Of a DNA stretch of 64,000 bases, positions 1 through 12,900 are shown piece after piece. Both the position numbers and the translations under genes were made by a program. The DNA is from Anisakis pegreffii (lineage: Eukaryota > Nematoda > Chromadorea > Rhabditida > Anisakidae): contig JAPYMA010000232.1 in NCBI GenBank assembly GCA_035041965.1, forward strand, positions 41,453 to 105,452. Direction: 5' to 3'. The notes beneath the pieces are model-generated. The model had not been told where the DNA came from and did not search any database. It worked only from the letters and a program-made list of their open reading frames with translations. Within the stretch, counting starts at the first letter, position 1; each line of letters starts with the position of its first letter.

Positions 1-77
1 TTTGGACTTTCTATCGTAGCGAAAGTGACTCTCAAGCTGTGAGGATTCTCAGGCTATGAGGGTGTTCAGGTTTAGCC
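1..77 (+). repeat. Direct repeat, copy 1 (cut by window edge)
   Basis: This stretch is repeated at 993-1070 in the same orientation with only a few changes. Both copies contain 'ctatcgtag' and end in 'gagggtgttcaggtttagcc'. It may continue left of the window. The spacing is about 0.99 kb and no open frame spans it. Confidence 0.85.
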
Positions 78-992
78 GTTAATATCAACATGTCGCAAAA
101 ATTTCTCTTAAATGCTAGATTCTTTCAGTTAGGTATCAGGAATTATAGAGTCTCAAGTCAGTTCAATCAACAGAGATATATCTATTCTCCTAAGCGAAAT
201 TGCTCGTTGGAATTAAAGTACTAACTCAGGAGTGGTCCAGCCCATATTACACCTTCCACACCATAATTTCTTCATTACTACGAACTAAACTAATTGATAA
301 GATTGGAATATTTTACAAATTTCTGATAAAATGTGACGTCTATTCTCTCCGTCCCATTTCACACGGTTATTTACCTATTAACATTCACGTTTATGAGCAA
401 ATTTCATTCATTGAATAATGGCGCATTACTTTGCAATGATATTCACCAACTTTCTGAACATGTTATCTCAATATCTTATCAATTTTGCTTCAGTAGTATT
501 TCCGTATGCGCTCGAATTAGGGACAGAGACTATCACATGATCTGTTACGATAAATTAACGAATGACCTTGACATTAATTATACGATTTTATAACTATTAA
601 TCACATTTATAATTTTGTCTAACATTCCATTTTGATGCTTCTCCGGTGTTGCTGATGCTTCCAAGCTTAAGATATATCAAGTAGGTGATGATCTTTGCTT
701 TTACTTAATTTATCTGCATTCGAGTCTTTGTCCTTGTTCAAGTGACTTGCAGCGATTTACGTTTGAAACTTTAAACTGGCTGAAAGGATATACTGCACAT
801 TGCACTGTTCCGGCAGTCGAAATTTCCCTACTCATTAGCCGTTTCTTAACAATATGCTCAACCACATTTCAGTCTTCTTATTCAGTTGATTTGAGACTTA
901 TGAATGTTCAAAGTCTTTAAGTTTAAGCATTTTGGGACAATGTTTTGTGATTACAATAGTTACTTCGAATGCGCTGATCTACAGGAAGATAT

Positions 993-1070
993 TTTGGATT
1001 TTTCTATCGTAGAGAGAGTGATTCTGAAGCTGTGAGAATTCTCAAGCTATGAGGGTGTTCAGGTTTAGCC
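993..1070 (+). repeat. Direct repeat, copy 2
   Basis: Second copy of the 78-bp sequence at 1-77. The DNA between the copies has no convincing coding frame. A tandem duplication or the ends of a small element would both explain it. Confidence 0.85.
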
Positions 1071-4000
1071 TATAGTATGTGCAGTTTCTCAAAAGAATTC
1101 TGAATGAGCCAACTGCATAATCTTCATTATTATTCATTCGAATACCTAAGAATTGATTCATAAGCTATTTGATTGGAATTATGAAAACGATTATGCAACT
1201 ATTTTGGACTGTTTGAGACTGTTTGAGCGGATTAGGATTAAGATTAGGATTAGGTGTAGTGAATGAGTTACAAAAACTACTCGCAAGATGTTGTTTACAA
1301 TTGTGATTCATTCTGCTTTACAACATTCACCCTGCTTATAACCTTCAAATAGCTATCTTGTAGTTGATTTTTCAAATTTTTTTGCTTTTTCAATAATCTT
1401 GTGCGTGAAGGTTAATACCCTAACGAAAGATTTTACTCGTGTTTATCTTCGTCCTTTACGACAATTTGATCTCGTTTTCTTCATTCTTTGCGTTCATGTT
1501 TTCAGAGAAAACATTCTTTTCTTTATTGTCACAACAATCGCCTCTTCTTCAGATAAAAATAGAACAAAACATTCAGTCATTCTTATTGTTTGTGATTGTT
1601 TTCATTCGTTTTTCCGTGTTTCCGTTTATCGTTCATCAATTTCCATTTTACTATTGTTTGTGAAATGACCTTTCAAAAGTTTTTTTTCAATACTCAATCG
1701 TAAAGCAACCGTGAAAGTGCGTGCATTCAATTGTATTTGTGAATAAGATGACAGCGATTCTAGTTAAACGTTTTCGATTCTTAAACGATCATCACTATTA
1801 ACCTTGAGGGATTGAATGGAACGAATCTTTTTTTGAACGTTTCCATAGATTTCATTTTTCTCATCTCGTTTGTTCACTTAATCCAAGTGTTATGGGTGAT
1901 TATTTTTTCAAGTCTCCACTCATTCACCATCGTGGCAGTGAAAATCGCTGAAGGATATTTTTTATTGTCGTTTTTCAATGTTTTATTCGAATATTTTTCA
2001 ATTTACACTGAATTTAGAATTGCTTATAATCTAAAATCAACAATCAGATAGCTATTCCGTAATCAAGATACTCTTTACATTCTCGTGGTACCTTTGCTGT
2101 AAATCGCTTTGGACTCTTCAGTTTTTCGTTTGTTGAATAAACTTGCAGACTAGTTCCTTGATTTTTTTAAATCCAATGCTTTGCACACATGTTAGTTCAC
2201 TCAATGTTATTTATAATCTTCACCCGAACAGGATGATATCTCTCATATTCATAGTCATCAGTTGTTTATTGGTAGAGATGAAGGGAAGTTAATATTTTAG
2301 CGGGTGTGGCGGATAGAATTCCGTCCGTTTTTGATTCAGTTCGGTTCTTCCCATTTTGAAGCTTTTTAATTAGAGACCTAAGAAATACAAAATGCCAATT
2401 AGAACCATCAGAACCATCAGGTTCCTTTATTGTTCACATTTACATGTGCAGGCTGCAACACAACCTGCAGCTCTTCAAATCATTTCGAAACTCACAAACC
2501 GGCAAAGGGCATCTAATCAAGAAGAATCGCCAAACTATTTCATATTTCAGTGTTGCCTGAACTGTATTTTGAAGCAGAACTCACTTCCTTCCTTGCAAAA
2601 GCCACCACCAAAAAGACTGATTGTGAGGAAATCGCTCGCGAAACTGTTTTGACGTCTTATCGTTAGCTGGCTAACACTTTACGATACGATAACGCCATAT
2701 AATACGACTCAAATTTGCATTCAATATGGAATTGTTAAATAGATTAAGTGATCATCACAACGGCTGTTTACATTAGGGCGCATCGAATATGGTTGATATT
2801 ACTGTAAACAAAATTGCTGATGTCATAATTGAGCACTGTCGATCATTGACGCACAGAGATGATTCAAACTGAATATTTCTCGAGATGACTGATAACTATT
2901 GTATGATAACTTTCCTCACCCCTTATCACTCCATTAGTTTGTCGTTGTTGTTGTCGCTGTTTAAAGGGACTGCATAAAGGGACACTAGGTTGTACTGAAA
3001 TGATATCAATGGATACCTTCAATGGGAACATCAACTAAGTAAATAACCCAAACGATCTTATGATTTATGCTCACTTTCAAAAATATTCATTCAAAACATC
3101 ACTAATCGTTATGAATTCCACTACTCTGCGGCATTTTGTTCGGTGTAGGAAATTCGTACTTTGTAAATTCATGGTTACTTCCTTAAAACAGTGAGTTGAA
3201 TTCCATTTTCAATAGTTTTCACACTCATAATCACGATCAGTCCCTATTTTTGATTCTGAGCAAATACCATATCGATTCAAATGCCACAGTTCATTTTCTT
3301 TTGGAAAAAAATTGCTTTCATTTTCCCGCAACAGTGATAAAGTGAAATTTGACCTTCGTTCACACACACACACAAACACACATGAATTCGCACATTCAAA
3401 AACACTCAAATAGCCGTCATAAAAATTTATTTCCCCAGTAGTCCAGTGGTACTTATTTGCATGTGTGATACTCAATAGATGTGACAGTGTCACTCAATTA
3501 TTCTGCAAATGGTTATTGCACAGTGATGGTTCAGTGCGATTGACTACTTTGACAAAAAACATGGGAGAACAAAGAATTTCACGGCTAAATCCATCGTCAG
3601 TCCAACACCATACAAATTTCCATTGTTTGGAAGCTTCCCCAATGGCCGACAGTAAATTTCTCATACTCTTTGTGACGTTCAGTTGAAAACCGGCTCTAAA
3701 AATTCGCGAGAAGCCAAAAAAATGTGCCGCAGAAATTTGCTAGTTCTGTTATGTTTTCTTCTCAAACTCTCAAACAATTTTTGGAAAAAGCAATTTGTCG
3801 AATTGTAATGATCAGGTGGCCGTGCGAAAAAATCCTTTACGGTTCCAAAAAATTCTCATCATCATCAAGTTAATTGATCATTTTCGGTGTAAAATCATCA
3901 TGATTCCATCAATTACAACATACACCTCCCACCCATCCACATCCATCGATGTAATGCCTTTCACTATAAGCAATTGAAAAAACAAGTTGTTTTCTTTTTC

Positions 4001-4722
4001 TGTTCAGCGACAATAACGATAAATTAAGGTTGTTAATGGACTAAAATATGTTCCGTATGTTTTGAGTCTTTAGCCACGATGATGAATCGCTGTGAATCTT
4101 TTTAAAACAACTGCGAACAATTTGTATCTGAAAAAGAATACTTTTTTTCCGATCTGAAGTGTTTTCCAATTTCCCACTAGCGTTCAGTTTGGATCAACAA
4201 GTCGAACGAAATGCTGTGTTGTTATGGGTTGGATGAGATTAATCTTGGCTTCAACAAGTTCAGATCGGAAGAGTTTAATTTCATTGACTTCGAAAAGCGA
4301 GATTGATTTATCGAATTATTGCGCGATAAAATCGTGATTCTTTGGGTGCACTCGTCCTCTAGCAGCCGGTTCTCCGTTGCAGAAATCATTATCATTTGAA
4401 TGGCGCCTACGAGTCCTTGCAATGTGCATAGTTGCAGTTTTTATCATGCATGCATTCACAGTCGAACACGCATGAAGGTTTGCCAGTCATAGTGCATTCA
4501 CTGCACCTCGCTCGCTTTATATTGGAGACAATTTCAGCAGCAAATACAACAAGATTAATTTAGCAGCAAACACAATAAAATTCCCTTTCGATGAGAATAA
4601 CACTAATTTTCATCATATTAAACATTACATTGCGCTTTTTTCCTAAGTGTTTTCCAGTTTCCCCATAGCATTCAGTTTCAAAGCTTAGCTGCACAGAAGA
4701 GGTTTTTTAATCATGGTCCTGA
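1071..4722. other. Noncoding, AT-rich, upstream of the C2-like gene
   Basis: No exon here is supported by paired splice sites and phase. Short frames at 1399-1668, 2392-2652 and 3465-3686 have low-complexity or unconvincing composition. The stretch contains a GGATTA-type hexamer run (1229-1254) and a CA run (about 3360-3382). The first exon of the gene starting at 4723 could lie further upstream than I could find. Confidence 0.4.
1229..1254 (+). repeat. GGATTA-like hexamer run
   Basis: About four imperfect GGATTA units. It resembles, but is not, the TTAGGC telomere repeat usual for nematodes. Confidence 0.7.
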
Positions 4723-7700
4723 ATGAAAGAGAGTTTAGTGCCCATGAATCTCTTAAAATTAGATTTTTTTGAAGGAAGCCCTGAATATGATAGGAAATTA
4801 GATATATTTGTTCGCGATTCGACTCCAGCGGTTTATTTATATGATTACATTTGGAGTATCAAAAGTGGTAATAAAGGAACGAAAATAAACACCAAAAAAA
4901 CGTTTACAGTTTAATGCATGTCACTTCCGTTGTACTTGTGCGGATGAACAAATCTATCAGTCATGCTGCTTTGATGATTGATGAATACTGATTGTGATTA
5001 GAGATATGGCTGGCTGGTGGCACTTCTGACGAAGAACATTACACTTGATCACGAGTAGATATAATGTACCATTCAAAAGACCTTACCATTTCAGGAACGT
5101 TTCATTTTGACTATTTTTTGACTGAACGCAGTTTTTTAATAGAGTGTCGACAAAGCATTCAGGTGCTTTGGCTCAGGTGAGAAATTAATTCTGAAGGAAA
5201 CGACAATATTTCAAACATACTAGAGATGATCTTGCATAGCATTCACGTCCATCTGGGGCACATTCGAAGTAATAGAATAACCTTTGCCATAAACAACTTT
5301 CATTTCGAAGAAATTCACCGTAATCTATTCACTTCAGCAGTTCAGTTCTATTTCCTCGTAGCTCAATAGTCGTATGGGTATGATCTCGCTGTTGTAGCTC
5401 ATAGTACACCTCAAGCTGTACGCCTTTTTTATCAGATAAAAATAAAAATAAGCGTTTGGTACGACGACCATTTGAACATTCAAAAAATATTGAACAGAAA
5501 CCATTATCAACACCGTTTTGTTTGAACGTTACTCATAAGTTTATAGAAAATCGAATTCCTTAGGACAACAAAATGAATGAAACAAAAAGCGCAAACGGTG
5601 GAACGTACCATAACACCAGTAACAGCAAATACAAAACACAAGAGAGAACGCGTTTCAAATGTGACACTTCACCCGATTTAAATCATTATTTTGAAATGAT
5701 AAGGAGGAATTTGAACGTTCAATAATAAAATTTATCATTTCACCTGTGGTAACGTTAAAAATTTGTGTGTTGCTTCACATTTTTTCTCGACATTCTCATT
5801 GGCGTTGATAAGCATTTGAAATCTTTTTCTGTATCACAACGTATCACTTCAAAGCGTTTCGAAAATTATTCGCTTTATCTTTCGATTAGTTCCTTCATCA
5901 ACAACTGTACACAGCGCACACACACACACGTCAGTCACATTCGATCCTCTCTTGGCCCCACAAATTTATTTTCTCCTCTATTTCATTCCAAATTTTGCAA
6001 TGTTCGACCGTCGTTATTCGACAATATTTCGTTCATGCAGGCTAGAATTTTCATTTCAATTGATTCCGATATTTTCACTGTGTTCATCTCATTGGATTCA
6101 CCAAATAATCGCTGGATTCGGCTCACTCTCATTCTCGCATATCTATTTGGATTCCATTGTTCTAGTCTCAAGAAAAGTGTTCAAATCTCATCTTCCATCA
6201 GTTTTTACTCATAAAAATCAACTGTTCTTGCAACTCTTTTGAGCACTGAGCACTGTACTTGATAATGAACAGATTTTGTATGTGACTGGACGAAGAATTA
6301 AGGAAAAAATATTACCTGAAAGATATGCCTAGCGATTTTACACGAATTGGGAGATCCTAATAGTGAATAATGCAAAGAGATTGACAATGCGATTCATCCC
6401 AAATATATGATCTTAAGATCAGTAAATTTCTTGTCCTTATGCAAAATGACACAATCAGAGAGGAGCTAATGAGGTCTCAATTTGACTTCATCGCAAACAC
6501 TTGATCTAAGTTACTTCTCAATCACTTCTCAGATTTTCAACCACCGTATCACCCCACTACCTAATCGAATGCGACTCTACTTCTCGAATTTTCAGGCTAT
6601 CGGCGAATAAGCCGCACAACTTACCGTCGGGCAACAGTGACCGTCGAAATACTGACGGCATTGTTCGGTTTCGGAATCAACACGACAATCTGTTGTGGAC
6701 ATCAGTGGACACCACTGGTTGTGACCTAAATGCGGTCGTGTATAGAGGGCACATGTCCGAGAATGATTTCGAAAGGCGGCGGACGAATTCAGTCGGGAAA
6801 TTTATCGGTTAGTTGTTTGTTTTTTCAGTCATTTCCATTTTCTGTGCTTGTTTCATGATGACATTGAGTGACTTGTTTTGTATTCAGTTCATTTTCTCTT
6901 TTCACTGGATAAATCAGTGACTACAACTGATTACGACTGTATTCCTCTCTGTTATGATTGAAAATGACTTTTCTCTGTCCTTTGATATCAGCTATTTAAC
7001 TTGGCCATTGATATTCTGCCGATTATGGTCTCATCCAGCTTGTCACACCTCGATTTGGATAGTTGTTCAATGAACTTATACTCAAAACTGAAGCAACTAG
7101 TTCAGAACCAATTGATTACAACGTCTGGTTATATACAGACTTTGTATGAGGTATTGAATTGAAAATTCCTCATGCTGAGATGGGAATGAACAGTCTGAAA
7201 TACATTTTGCTACTAAACCTAGTCAAACATCTTCATAAGCTGGATACATTCAATCGTTGTATTGCTAAGCTTAACGATTTCGGACGGGATGATGTTTTAC
7301 TATCATAAGCCTCACAGAGAAGATTATCATCAAATCAGTTACCATAATCTTCCATTTACTGAATCAATGAGATCTTGTTCATAAAGCATTTCGCCTCTCA
7401 TTCTGCCTTTCGCAGTCTTATAGGTTCTTGCCTTTAAAATCAGTCGTCATTCTTTTATTCATCGAAAAAATCTCTTTTAAAGCAATTAGCTTGTAGATTC
7501 TGAAATTTGAAATGTAAACAATAAAGGTTACGCAATTTGTTGTCATGAACTTAATCAATAACCTTATCAGCGATCGTGTCTAACTGACGAGTGCTTTGAT
7601 AAGGATGATAAAACTCAACAATTCTCTCAAAAACCGTACATTCCAATTGTCAAACAGCTTCTGTCCAACTGTACAATATCTAAAGACTCTTAAAATGTAG

Positions 7701-9879
7701 TTTTTCAATTGACCTACACAAATAGATATATAGGTGCATCGCTTTACAGTCGAATGACTAAAAAAGCTCAAAAATTTTCAACTAACCAATAAAGACTGTC
7801 CAACGAACTGCAATATATAGCCATCAGAAAAACATCAAGGTTCGAGCGGTTTTACGCGGAAAAAGTCGTTTTGAATTGAACATTTTACATTCCAGTCTCA
7901 TGTTATCTACTGGTGCGCTTGATAAACTTCTCAAAGCATATTGCAAGCACTTTTATCGCAACAAAAACATTTTTGAAGCAATGACAGACTGAACGTACGT
8001 ACACTGAGACTGTTCCCAAGAAAAATATTTTTACGCACAACAACCACGAGAACAGTTTTGAACAATTACAATTGTGCTGTTGAAATGGAGATGCAGTCAC
8101 GATTGTTTTTTTGGGGTACATCAGCAACTGTTCGATCAAAATAATGTTTTTTTGTGGTTTCAGTTACGTCGGAAAGTTTCTCTAGTGCGGATACGTCGTT
8201 GCCGCTGAACGATGCCGAAATCCGTCTCAATGTTTCGGTGTCGCAATTGGAGAAACGCGGAAAGATGAAGCACACCGAAATTGAGACCTTCTTGACGATT
8301 CATAGGTGAGTGAGTGAATGAGTGAGATCCAGTTAATCTGATCCAGTTATATGATAGTTTACACATTCGATGTTGAGATTTCAATTTGATCTTCTTCCTT
8401 TTTGTCAATATCATTGAGTTTGTTCATCAGACGGGATAAAATTCTGAAAAGTTAGCTGGAAGTGAAACTAAAGGGGCTTATCTCAAATCTAAGCAGCGAA
8501 ACGTCTATAGACCAATGAGTTTTCGATTATCCAATCAAACCATTCCTCCGAATCCGATGAAAGAAAGGCGGCGAATCAATGGTCACACAGAAAATCACTT
8601 GAAACTTTTACAAAGAGCAAATCGATCACCACATAAGATTTATTAGAAATCCTTCGACGTTCATAAAAGAGCGAATGAAACTTCCAAAGTTTTTGAAACA
8701 AAACGAAACGGTTTTACGAAAAAAATCGTTTTGAATGGAACATTTTACATTTCAGTCTCATATTATCTATCGGCTTCTTTGCAGAAAGAGTTTGAGCAAA
8801 GAAGAGTACGTGATCGTGCATCGATCTCCGAAACTAATGAAAGTGAGCGTGACCAGTCTACAGAAGTTCCCTGAAATCGTCATTCCACGAGAGAAACTTC
8901 TCGGTGGCGCTAACGACCGGTTAGAATTAACCTGCAAAAACATTCCATTCAACCGGAGAGATCATAAAAATGATCACTCGAATCGACTTATCTTTCTGTA
9001 AATTTTGAGACAATGCAATACGGGAATTTGATGGCATTGCCTCATTTACATATGGAATGAAACTTCTCGCTAGTTTAAAGTTTTAGCGAACACATACCTG
9101 GTTCAGCAGCTTGATAATCTGACGAATCAAGGCGAAATTTAAGATTGCTTCGATTCTCACTTCGAAATGCTGCAAACGGAGCCACAATTGGTGAGGCAGA
9201 GGTCTACTATTCGCAGTTGATCAACGATGGAAAAATCAGTCTAAAGGTAATCAGTTCGAAATGTGATCATTTATTATTTTAGGCCTGACTTTGATATTCA
9301 CAAACTCGTTAACAAATATGTATTTCATCCCTAATTCATGAAGGGAGCCACCTAAAAGCATTTATGATTCCATACATATGAATGAAAAAGTGAAAGATGA
9401 AACGCAAGGTGTAAAATGTGTAAAATCAATTGACCATCTCTTCAAGCAAGATGAATAGCCAAAGCAGTTGATGAGACGCATTCTGAAACGATATAGCCGG
9501 ATTTGCACTGTTGATTAAGAGACAAACTTCTGTAAATGTGGAAGAAACTCCATACAGTATCGTTTTCCTTAACGATAAGCAACACGTGATCAAATTCGAA
9601 AGCTTACTGATCAATTGGCTGGTTAACATTTGGGATTTGATTTTTGACACATCACTGAGACTTGAACATTCAAATGAAATGTATGAATGAATATGAAAGG
9701 AATCATGTAAATCTGTCAGTCGTTGAATGTGCATGAAATGAGCCACATTATCTGTCACTTCAAAACGGGTCCTTCGATATAAGCGTTTGATTAGAACTCT
9801 GCTCTTAAACGGATTTCAGTTCAGCGTCAAAGAGCTTAATCCGCTTATAATCCTCAGCAAGAAAGATTTGCATGCATAA
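4723..9879 (+). CDS. C2-domain (copine-like) protein, seven exons
   Basis: Model exons are 4723-4867, 5095-5176, 6596-6807, 8164-8305, 8785-8919, 9144-9246 and 9820-9879. All have GT/AG borders and matching phases, and together give 292 residues. Residues about 165-270 read like the second C2 domain of copines. An 'EIRLNVSVSQLEKR' strand comes first, then 'VSVTSLQKFPEIVIP', then 'NGATIGEAEVYYSQL', which matches the usual 'G.hd.IGE' close of a C2 fold. No von Willebrand A domain follows, so this is not a full copine, and the acidic calcium ligands are poorly kept. Residues 1-75 have an open frame of unknown family. The start at 4723 is the first ATG after an in-frame stop, but a missed upstream exon is possible. 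An AATAAA lies 18 bp after the stop. C2 domains bind membranes or proteins, so a peripheral membrane role is an inference. Confidence 0.5.
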
Positions 9880-9896
9880 ACCACTCATATCTCTCC

Positions 9897-9902
9897 AATA
9901 AA
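9897..9902 (+). terminator. AATAAA poly(A) signal of the C2-like gene
   Basis: A canonical AATAAA sits 18 bp after the TAA at 9877-9879, which supports the choice of last exon. Confidence 0.5.
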
Positions 9903-12900
9903 ATCATGCTATTCATTTGTTATTATTCACCGCATTCAATCAAATATTCATAATTAGATATTACGTTCAGTATTTCAAGTGTTCGGGATACTAGAAATTC
10001 ACTTGTGATTCGCTAATCGCATTTCTACTGCCTTTCGCCATTGAGAGCAGCCGACTGCATTTGTCTGCCTCGGTTACTTGAAATGAACACTGCACAACGA
10101 TGTTCCTTATATACTTACTTTATCACGCTTTAGTTATTGTGAGTGCAATGCTATTATTGTCGTGAGTCATTCGATTCTGAATCTCACTCTGACTACATTG
10201 CCACGTTCGATAATTCATGACTCGGTAATCTGAAAACTTTCTAGCTGTTAATATTTCAATTACCGGCATCAGTTTTCTTAAAAAAATGATTATTGGGTCT
10301 GATCTGCTGATTGTCTGCTTGAATTCGCCTGCTGTAGAGCCACAAATATATCATAAAATGCCGAGGAGCTTAGATTTTCACCTCCTAGAAGCTGAGATTC
10401 TCGAATTCCATATGCGTTTCAATTCGATTGGCGGTGTTATAAAGTTGTGTGTTCTATATATTTGTGATCATCACCGTTCATACAGCAACAATCACTTGCA
10501 CTCAGCAATGAATCACTATTGCTCAAATATAGAGCGAATGATACAAAATGAGAAGAGCAATTACGTCGACTCCATAGTATACTGTTGAGAAAACTTTGGA
10601 GTAGCATTCGAAACGAGTAAGAATTTCTTGGAAAACCACTTGAAAGAATATAATAAATGAAATAGCCGTCGAGAAAAAATAATGAAAACTTGTTTAGACG
10701 CAATCAGTTCGACTCATTCATTCTCATTAAGTCGTTCATTCTTGTCGAAGCGCCATGAAAATGTCTTGAAATATTGAAAAATTCCGCCACAATTCCTTTT
10801 CAATACTCATATTTTTGCTGTCCTCAATTATTCAACCAATTCATATTTATTAGCATTAACTTGCCACAGAAGTCTTTTTTGTGTGGGCACGTGTTACCAA
10901 ACCACTGAACATTTGTTCAAGCTCATATCCTGCAACTGAATCAACTCTTCGATTACTCAGCAAATTCATTCTTCAATTGCTGATTTATGTCTCTCTCATT
11001 GAGTTATTCGGCCGGATAGTTATGAAGGTAGCGCCTACGAGTAGTTAATATTGTATTTGCGATTTCCAATGTTCTTTTCTGAATAACCAGCTAATAAAAT
11101 AGAGATGAGTAATAACGATAGCAATAACAATAACGATAGCAATCACAACGACGAAGTAAGACAATAACAATGGTGATACCAGATAATATGATAATAAAAA
11201 TAAAATAATCTGAGGATATCTTATTATTAATAATATTATTAATAAGATAATGAGAATTATAGTAATAGTAGAAGTAATAACAATAATAATGATAATAGTA
11301 ATAGTAATAACATCAATAACTCATCTGTACAATAGAAATGGAAGAACAAATGCAACGAAATGATCCGAACAGTACAGAAGTGCACTAATTAAGTAAATAT
11401 TAAGCACACGGGAAAACAAATCGGGCAGATAATCAAACAAATAACACAGGTAAAAACTGGAGTCGAGTGCTAGACTGTTTATTTGCTTTAATGATTTTAA
11501 GAGGTTATACAGCAGTTATGTTGGATGAGTTGAACGTACTAGTGCCGGCCGATTGGAGCAGCAAAAAGTTATGATAACTGCCTCATCATTATATCAGTTG
11601 AGTCATCTGACGCGGAGGTGTTCGCTTATTTCTCATATCTAAAAGCGTTTCTTCGATATTCGTTCCAATGAAAAGAAAAGACTCTCGGCTGTTCTGAACC
11701 AATTCAGCCAATTCAGCCACTGTCTTTGATCAGCTACGTTATCCGTTTCGTGATTATCAGTTGAGTAGATGAACTAAAGCTTTCGCTGTTGTTCTAAGAT
11801 TCCATTAGTTTCGTATCATTTAATGAATTCGTTATTGCAAAGTTTTGTAACTAGCCATCTTTCCATCGTCATATGAAATTATTGCTTCCAAATGAGCGTT
11901 TTCTGTTTTGATAAACTGATGATCATATGCCGTATATCCTTCAAACTATGAAGAATAATTTCACCTGACTATGAAGATTGTTTTGTTTCATTGTTTAGCC
12001 AATTAGTCAGTCCGTCAAGAACATTAAACTCACTGAATGAGATTCCTCGATAGCTAGTGAAAATAAAACAACGAAATGTATTAGCTCGTAATATGGCGCA
12101 AATCCTTTCAGATTCAATTCTCGTTCGAACCAATCAAAATTCCTTTCCACGTGAACGACGAACGCCCAATAAACAAACAAAAACTGAAATCAAACACTTC
12201 CAATTGAATACTAAATGCTACAGCGCATAAAACATTCATTCATAATCGTCAATCTAGCATGGCGAATATTATTTGCGATGTGGAATGTAATCTAATACAA
12301 TAAATGAATTTATCATATTTTATGTAATACGATGGTATTACATTGATTTGAACAATAAATATGCTACTACCATTCCAACCAAATCGTTTTGTTGAGTCAT
12401 GCATTTATTTGCATGTGCATTTTCGTCAAACACTCAACTTTTTCATAGCCATCACATGGTTTATCTCTTCATATTATAGTATATCTCTCCATATGGTGGT
12501 CCAATTCGTAATCGTATTCGTCGTTAAGATTTAGCGCATAGATTCCTTCACCAATTGACTCACATTTCATCACCTGACTCTGGCTGTGAATCATTGCTGA
12601 GCTCCGCACATCATCTGTTTCATATCCATCCATCCAATCGTTGCCTTGATCAGACTGATTGAATTCATCGATGTTTGATCATTTGATCTGTTTGATCATC
12701 TATCAATCCACTCAGCTGTTAGAAAAACTCATCAGAACTCATCAGTGTCTCTGCTAATTGCACATTGTTAATGAATATCAATTTCTCCTCATCTTGCGTT
12801 TTCTTTTCCGTTCATCCAGCACTAATTGTAAGAGCGATATCCAACTAAGTACCTAAAAGCTACCATTTTCTGTAAGTTTTGTTCCCATTTCCTCTCTGAT

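Noticed and set aside
1229..1254. Telomere repeat
   Set aside because: The unit is GGATTA, about four imperfect copies, not the nematode TTAGGC, and it is far from any end seen here.
8160..8414. 84-codon - strand frame
   Set aside because: Antisense to exon 8164-8305 of the C2-like gene, which has matching splice sites and phase.
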